Positions 61,400 through 64,000 of a stretch of 64,000 nt of DNA are shown in pieces. The notes beneath the pieces were generated by a model that was given only the letters and a program-made list of their open reading frames with translations, made no database searches and was not told the DNA's origin. The stretch is from Arthrobacter zhaoxinii (GTDB lineage Bacteria; Actinomycetota; Actinomycetes; Actinomycetales; Micrococcaceae), in assembly GCF_024385505.1 (NCBI RefSeq), contig NZ_JANFLT010000005.1, positions 248,001-312,000 of the forward strand, read 5' to 3'. The number at the start of each line of letters is the position of its first letter. The first letter of the stretch is position 1. A program made the position numbers and the translations under genes.

Positions 61400-63501
61400 C
61401 GCAAACGCTCTCACCCACCGAACGCCAGCTCCCGGCCAGTGCCACGATCAGCGACAACGACGCCGCAGTGGTGGACGTCGAGGCGCTGGGCCGTGTCCTG
61501 CTCGGCAAATGGGCTGAAAAGCGCCTGCAGGCCCGCAAAATCGCCGGTATGGAAGCCATGCAGACGCCTGCAGGCCTGACCCATACAGAGCACCGCGAAC
61601 GGGTCATGGACCAGTTGAAGATCCTGGTGGAAAGCAAGTCGGTCCACGGTGCCTTCCCCAAGTACGTGGGCGGCGAAGACAGCCACGGCGCGAACGTTGC
61701 CGGCTATACGGAACTCGTGGTGGCTGATCCGTCCCTGCAGATCAAGGCAGGCGTCCAGTGGGGCCTGTTCGGATCCGCAGTGATGCACTTGGGCAACCGG
61801 GAGCACCACGAAAAGTGGCTGCCGGGCATCATGAGCCTGGACATCCCGGGCTGCTTCGCCATGACCGAAACCGGCCACGGGTCCGATGTTGCCAGCATTG
61901 CCACCACTGCCGAATATGACGCAGTGACTGAAGAATTCGTGATCAACACACCCTTCCGCGCTGCCTGGAAGGACTACATCGGCAACGGTGCCGTCAACGG
62001 CAAGGCCGCCGTCGTCTTCGCGCACCTCATCACCAAGGGTGTGGACCACGGCGTACACGCGTTCTACGTGGACCTGCGGGACGACAACGGGTTCCTGCCC
62101 GGTATCGGCGGCGAGGACGACGGCGTCAAGGGCGGCCTGAACGGCATCGACAACGGCCGGCTGCACTTCTCCAACGTCCGCATCCCCCGGACCAACCTGC
62201 TGAACAAGTACGGCGACGTCGCCGCCGACGGCACCTACACCTCGGACATTAGCAGCCCCGGACGCCGCTTCTTCACCATGATCGGCACCCTGGTGCAGGG
62301 CCGCGTTTCACTCGACGGCGCAGCCGTCAACGCGAGCAAGCTGGCGCTGAAGACGGCCATCCAGTACGGCACCGAACGCCGCCAGTTCAACGGCGCATCG
62401 GACATCAAGGAAGAGGTGCTGATGGACTACCAGCAGCACCAGCGCCGCCTGCTGCCCCTGCTGGCCACCACGTTCGCCGCCACCTTCGCCCACGAGGAAC
62501 TGCTGCATAAGTTCGACGACGTCTTCTCCGGTGCGCATGACACCGACGCGGACCGCCAGGACCTGGAAACCCTTGCCGCGGGCCTGAAGTCCCTGTCCAC
62601 CTGGCATGCCCTGGACACGCTGCAGGAATGCCGGGAAGCCACCGGCGGTGCCGGGTTCCTGGCCGAGAACCGGTTCACTGCCCTGCGCGCGGACCTGGAT
62701 ATCTATGCCACGTTCGAGGGCGACAACACGGTGCTGCTGCAGTTGGTGGCCAAGCGCCTGCTGGCAGATTACGCCAAGGAATTCGCCGGTGCGGACTTCG
62801 GCGTCCTCGCCCGCTACGTGGTGGGACAGGCCACGGACGTGACCCTGCACCGCACCGGACTGCGCCGGATTGCGCAGTCCTTCCGTGACTCCGGGTCCGA
62901 GAAGAAATCCGCCATTGCCCTGCGCGATCCGCGCACCCAGCATGACCTGCTGGCCGACCGCGTGGGCACCATGGTGGCCGAGGTGGCAACCGCACTCAAG
63001 GAGGCCCGCGGGCTGCCGAAGGACAAGGGCGCGGCGGTGTTCAACGAGAACCAGCACGCCTTGATCGAAGCCGCGCGTGCCCATGCAGAACTGCTCCAGT
63101 GGGAGGCCTTCACCCGGGGGCTGGACCGGATTGAGGATGCCGGCACCCGGCAGGTCATGACCTGGGTCCGGGACCTGTTCGGGCTGTGCCTGATCGAGAA
63201 GAACCTGGGCTGGTACCTCATGAACGGCCGCCTGTCCGCCCAGCGTGCACGCACCCTGGGTCCGTACATCAACCGCTTGCTGGCCAAGATCCGTCCGCAT
63301 GCCCTGGATCTGGTGGACTCCTTCGGTTACGGCCAGGAGCACCTGCGCGCCAAGATTGCCTCCGGTGCGGAGAAGGCCCGCCAGGACGAAGCCATGGAGT
63401 ACCAGCGGATGCTGCGCGCCAGCGGGGCCGCTCCGGTGGACGAAAAAATCCTGATTGCCCGCGAGAAGGCTTCACAGAAGAAGAAGTCCGCCCGGAAGTA
63501 G
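61396..63501 (+). CDS. Acyl-CoA oxidase/dehydrogenase-like flavoprotein, 701 aa
   Basis: First step of beta-oxidation of acyl-CoA. Much longer than typical acyl-CoA dehydrogenases (about 380 aa). The flavin site CFAMTETGHGSDVASI and catalytic Glu441 in YATFEGDNTVLLQ are peroxisomal acyl-CoA oxidase-like. After it, the C-terminal ACOX domain (residues about 470-660) holds the helical DLFGLCLIEKNLGWYLMNGRLS. The C-terminus is Lys-rich. Whether the electron acceptor is O2 or ETF cannot be told. Coupled to the TetR gene by a 4-bp overlap (ATGA). Confidence 0.9.
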   Translation: MTQTLSPTERQLPASATISDNDAAVVDVEALGRVLLGKWAEKRLQARKIAGMEAMQTPAGLTHTEHRERVMDQLKILVESKSVHGAFPKYVGGEDSHGANVAGYTELVVADPSLQIKAGVQWGLFGSAVMHLGNREHHEKWLPGIMSLDIPGCFAMTETGHGSDVASIATTAEYDAVTEEFVINTPFRAAWKDYIGNGAVNGKAAVVFAHLITKGVDHGVHAFYVDLRDDNGFLPGIGGEDDGVKGGLNGIDNGRLHFSNVRIPRTNLLNKYGDVAADGTYTSDISSPGRRFFTMIGTLVQGRVSLDGAAVNASKLALKTAIQYGTERRQFNGASDIKEEVLMDYQQHQRRLLPLLATTFAATFAHEELLHKFDDVFSGAHDTDADRQDLETLAAGLKSLSTWHALDTLQECREATGGAGFLAENRFTALRADLDIYATFEGDNTVLLQLVAKRLLADYAKEFAGADFGVLARYVVGQATDVTLHRTGLRRIAQSFRDSGSEKKSAIALRDPRTQHDLLADRVGTMVAEVATALKEARGLPKDKGAAVFNENQHALIEAARAHAELLQWEAFTRGLDRIEDAGTRQVMTWVRDLFGLCLIEKNLGWYLMNGRLSAQRARTLGPYINRLLAKIRPHALDLVDSFGYGQEHLRAKIASGAEKARQDEAMEYQRMLRASGAAPVDEKILIAREKASQKKKSARK

Positions 63502-63595
63502 GCTCCCCGGGGTTTCCGCCGGGCAGCCGGGGAGCCAGGTAGCCGAACAGCGAAGGGTGCCGTCGCACGTACTGTGCGGCGGCGCCCTTTCTTTG
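63495..63595 (+). terminator. Terminator after the acyl-CoA oxidase gene (repeat A1)
   Basis: AAGGGTGCCGTCGCAC pairs with GTGCGGCGGCGCCCTT (63553-63568, 63574-63589) and CTTTGTT follows. It is embedded in a segment that starts at the gene's last codons and recurs at 63817. Confidence 0.85.
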
Positions 63596-63624
63596 TTCCG
63601 GGCGGTCCCGGGTCAGAGAGTCTG

Positions 63625-63705
63625 CACAGCGTCCCACGACATGGGGCTCCTGTTGCCCGCTGGGGTCACTTTCGTCACATCAGCACCAAACGGTGGGACC
63701 CTGTG
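63625..63705. repeat. 81-bp intergenic repeat, copy B1
   Basis: Starts CACAGCGTCCCA and ends CACCAAACGGTGGGACC-CTGTG, with GTCCCAC/GTGGGAC inverted ends. 62 of 81 positions match copy B2 in an ungapped alignment by hand. Confidence 0.8.
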
Positions 63706-63736
63706 CGGTAGAGCGGGTCGCCGGGCCGGGATCCAG

Positions 63737-63817
63737 CACAGCGTCCCAGCGGTTGGGGGCTGTGTTGCCTGCTGTGGTCCCAGGGGTCACACCAGCACCA
63801 AACCGTGGGACCCCGTG
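63737..63817. repeat. 81-bp intergenic repeat, copy B2
   Basis: Starts CACAGCGTCCCA and ends with GTGGGACCCCGTG. It begins 112 bp after B1. The same GTCCCA ... TGGGAC inverted ends are present. Confidence 0.8.
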
Positions 63818-63891
63818 AAGTAGGTTCCCCGGGGAGCCGTAACCGGAACAGCCAAAAGGCGCCGTCGCACGCACTGTGCAACGGCGCCTTT
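63817..63891. terminator. Second terminator copy (repeat A2), bidirectional
   Basis: AAAGGCGCCGT-C-GCAC pairs with GTGC-A-ACGGCGCCTTT (63855-63870, 63876-63891). It resembles A1, including the GAAGTAGG lead that in A1 contains the stop codon, but lacks the inner 20-bp GC hairpin. It also serves the convergent glycosyltransferase gene. Confidence 0.85.
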
Positions 63892-63903
63892 CGGTTTCAG
63901 GCG

Positions 63904-64000
63904 TTAGGCCAGGACGGACCGGTAGACGTCCAGGGTCGCCTCGGCGATGGACTCCCAGGAGAACTGCTCGGTGGCCCGGACGCGGCCGGCCTCGCCCATC
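63904..64000 (-). CDS. Glycosyltransferase, probable GT4 glycogen synthase-type (5' end beyond window)
   Basis: Only the last 31 codons are visible, ending at TAA (63904-63906). They read MGEAGRVRATEQFSWESIAEATLDVYRSVLA. The GxxGRxR...FSWxxIAxxTLxVY ending is that of GT4-type glycosyltransferases, and most like actinobacterial GlgA. Partial, so the exact enzyme is uncertain. Confidence 0.65.
   Translation of the reverse strand, partial: MGEAGRVRATEQFSWESIAEATLDVYRSVLA

Larger units (their letters stand above)
63502..63903. other. 400-bp intergenic repeat region
   Basis: No gene. It holds two terminator segments (A1, A2) flanking two 81-bp direct repeats (B1, B2), in the order A1-B1-B2-A2. 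Confidence 0.75.

Overview
The window is a dense, high-GC actinobacterial chromosome segment, most likely from the Micrococcaceae (Arthrobacter or a close relative). The inference rests on gene content. There is a complete Pup-proteasome locus with a naturally fused PafBC, the mycothiol gene mshC, RbpA and a DUF4193 protein. A qcrCAB-ctaE respiratory block sits next to trpD. Many genes begin at, or within a base or two of, their predicted transcription start, which is an actinobacterial habit. No phage, plasmid, integrase, transposase gene or CRISPR array is visible. This is mostly core chromosome.

Layout. 1-1.2 kb: tail of a GntR/UTRA regulator and an unknown protein. 1.2-5.5 kb: qcrB, qcrA, qcrC and ctaE (electron transfer from menaquinol to cytochrome c oxidase), divergent from trpD. 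6.8-9.6 kb: an Lrp/AsnC ligand-binding protein, DUF3054, TetR, the remnant of an ABC ATPase gene, an SDR with a clear palindromic operator, and a UBP zinc finger protein. 9.7-16 kb: a GH13 glucosidase, an ECF42-type sigma factor with its DGPF/YciI partner, and divergently a SARP-like regulator plus a methyltransferase. 16.0-17.1 kb: a gene-free kilobase with repeated GTTGACATAAC motifs. 17.1-25.7 kb: DUF4193, a blasticidin-S-deaminase-like enzyme with a GNAT, a SOUL protein, peptide deformylase, S9 peptidase, an RlmA-like methyltransferase, NfeD/SPFH, RbpA and polyprenol-phosphate mannosyltransferase.

25.7-45.7 kb: an amidohydrolase, then on the minus strand arc-dop-pup-prcB-prcA-pafA, two FKBP isomerases, pafBC, a small membrane protein, tatA-tatC and the helicase HelY; trmI, a site-2 protease and a HAD phosphatase lie upstream of arc. 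Arc, Dop, Pup, PrcBA and PafA form a complete tagging and degradation system. PafBC is the associated DNA-damage regulator. 45.8-52 kb: PAC2, mshC, uppP, a DUF5703 pair, an acyl-CoA dehydrogenase and an M20 peptidase. 52.3 kb: tRNA-Leu(GAG). 52.4-56.9 kb: a CNNM/CorC protein, APC permease, universal stress protein and kynureninase. 57-63.5 kb: a fatty-acid cluster (MaoC hydratase, HMW FabG, thiolase) divergent from a TetR regulator and a large acyl-CoA oxidase-like enzyme. The window ends with a duplicated terminator/repeat block and the C-terminus of a glycosyltransferase.

Items most worth a second look: the deaminase with Asp replacing a zinc-ligand Cys; the match of the yciI promoter to the ECF42 consensus; the GTTGACATAAC cluster; a large intergenic hairpin near 25.9 kb; the 77%-identical 81-bp repeats near 63.7 kb; and about 18 genes with a -10 box six or seven bases before the start codon.
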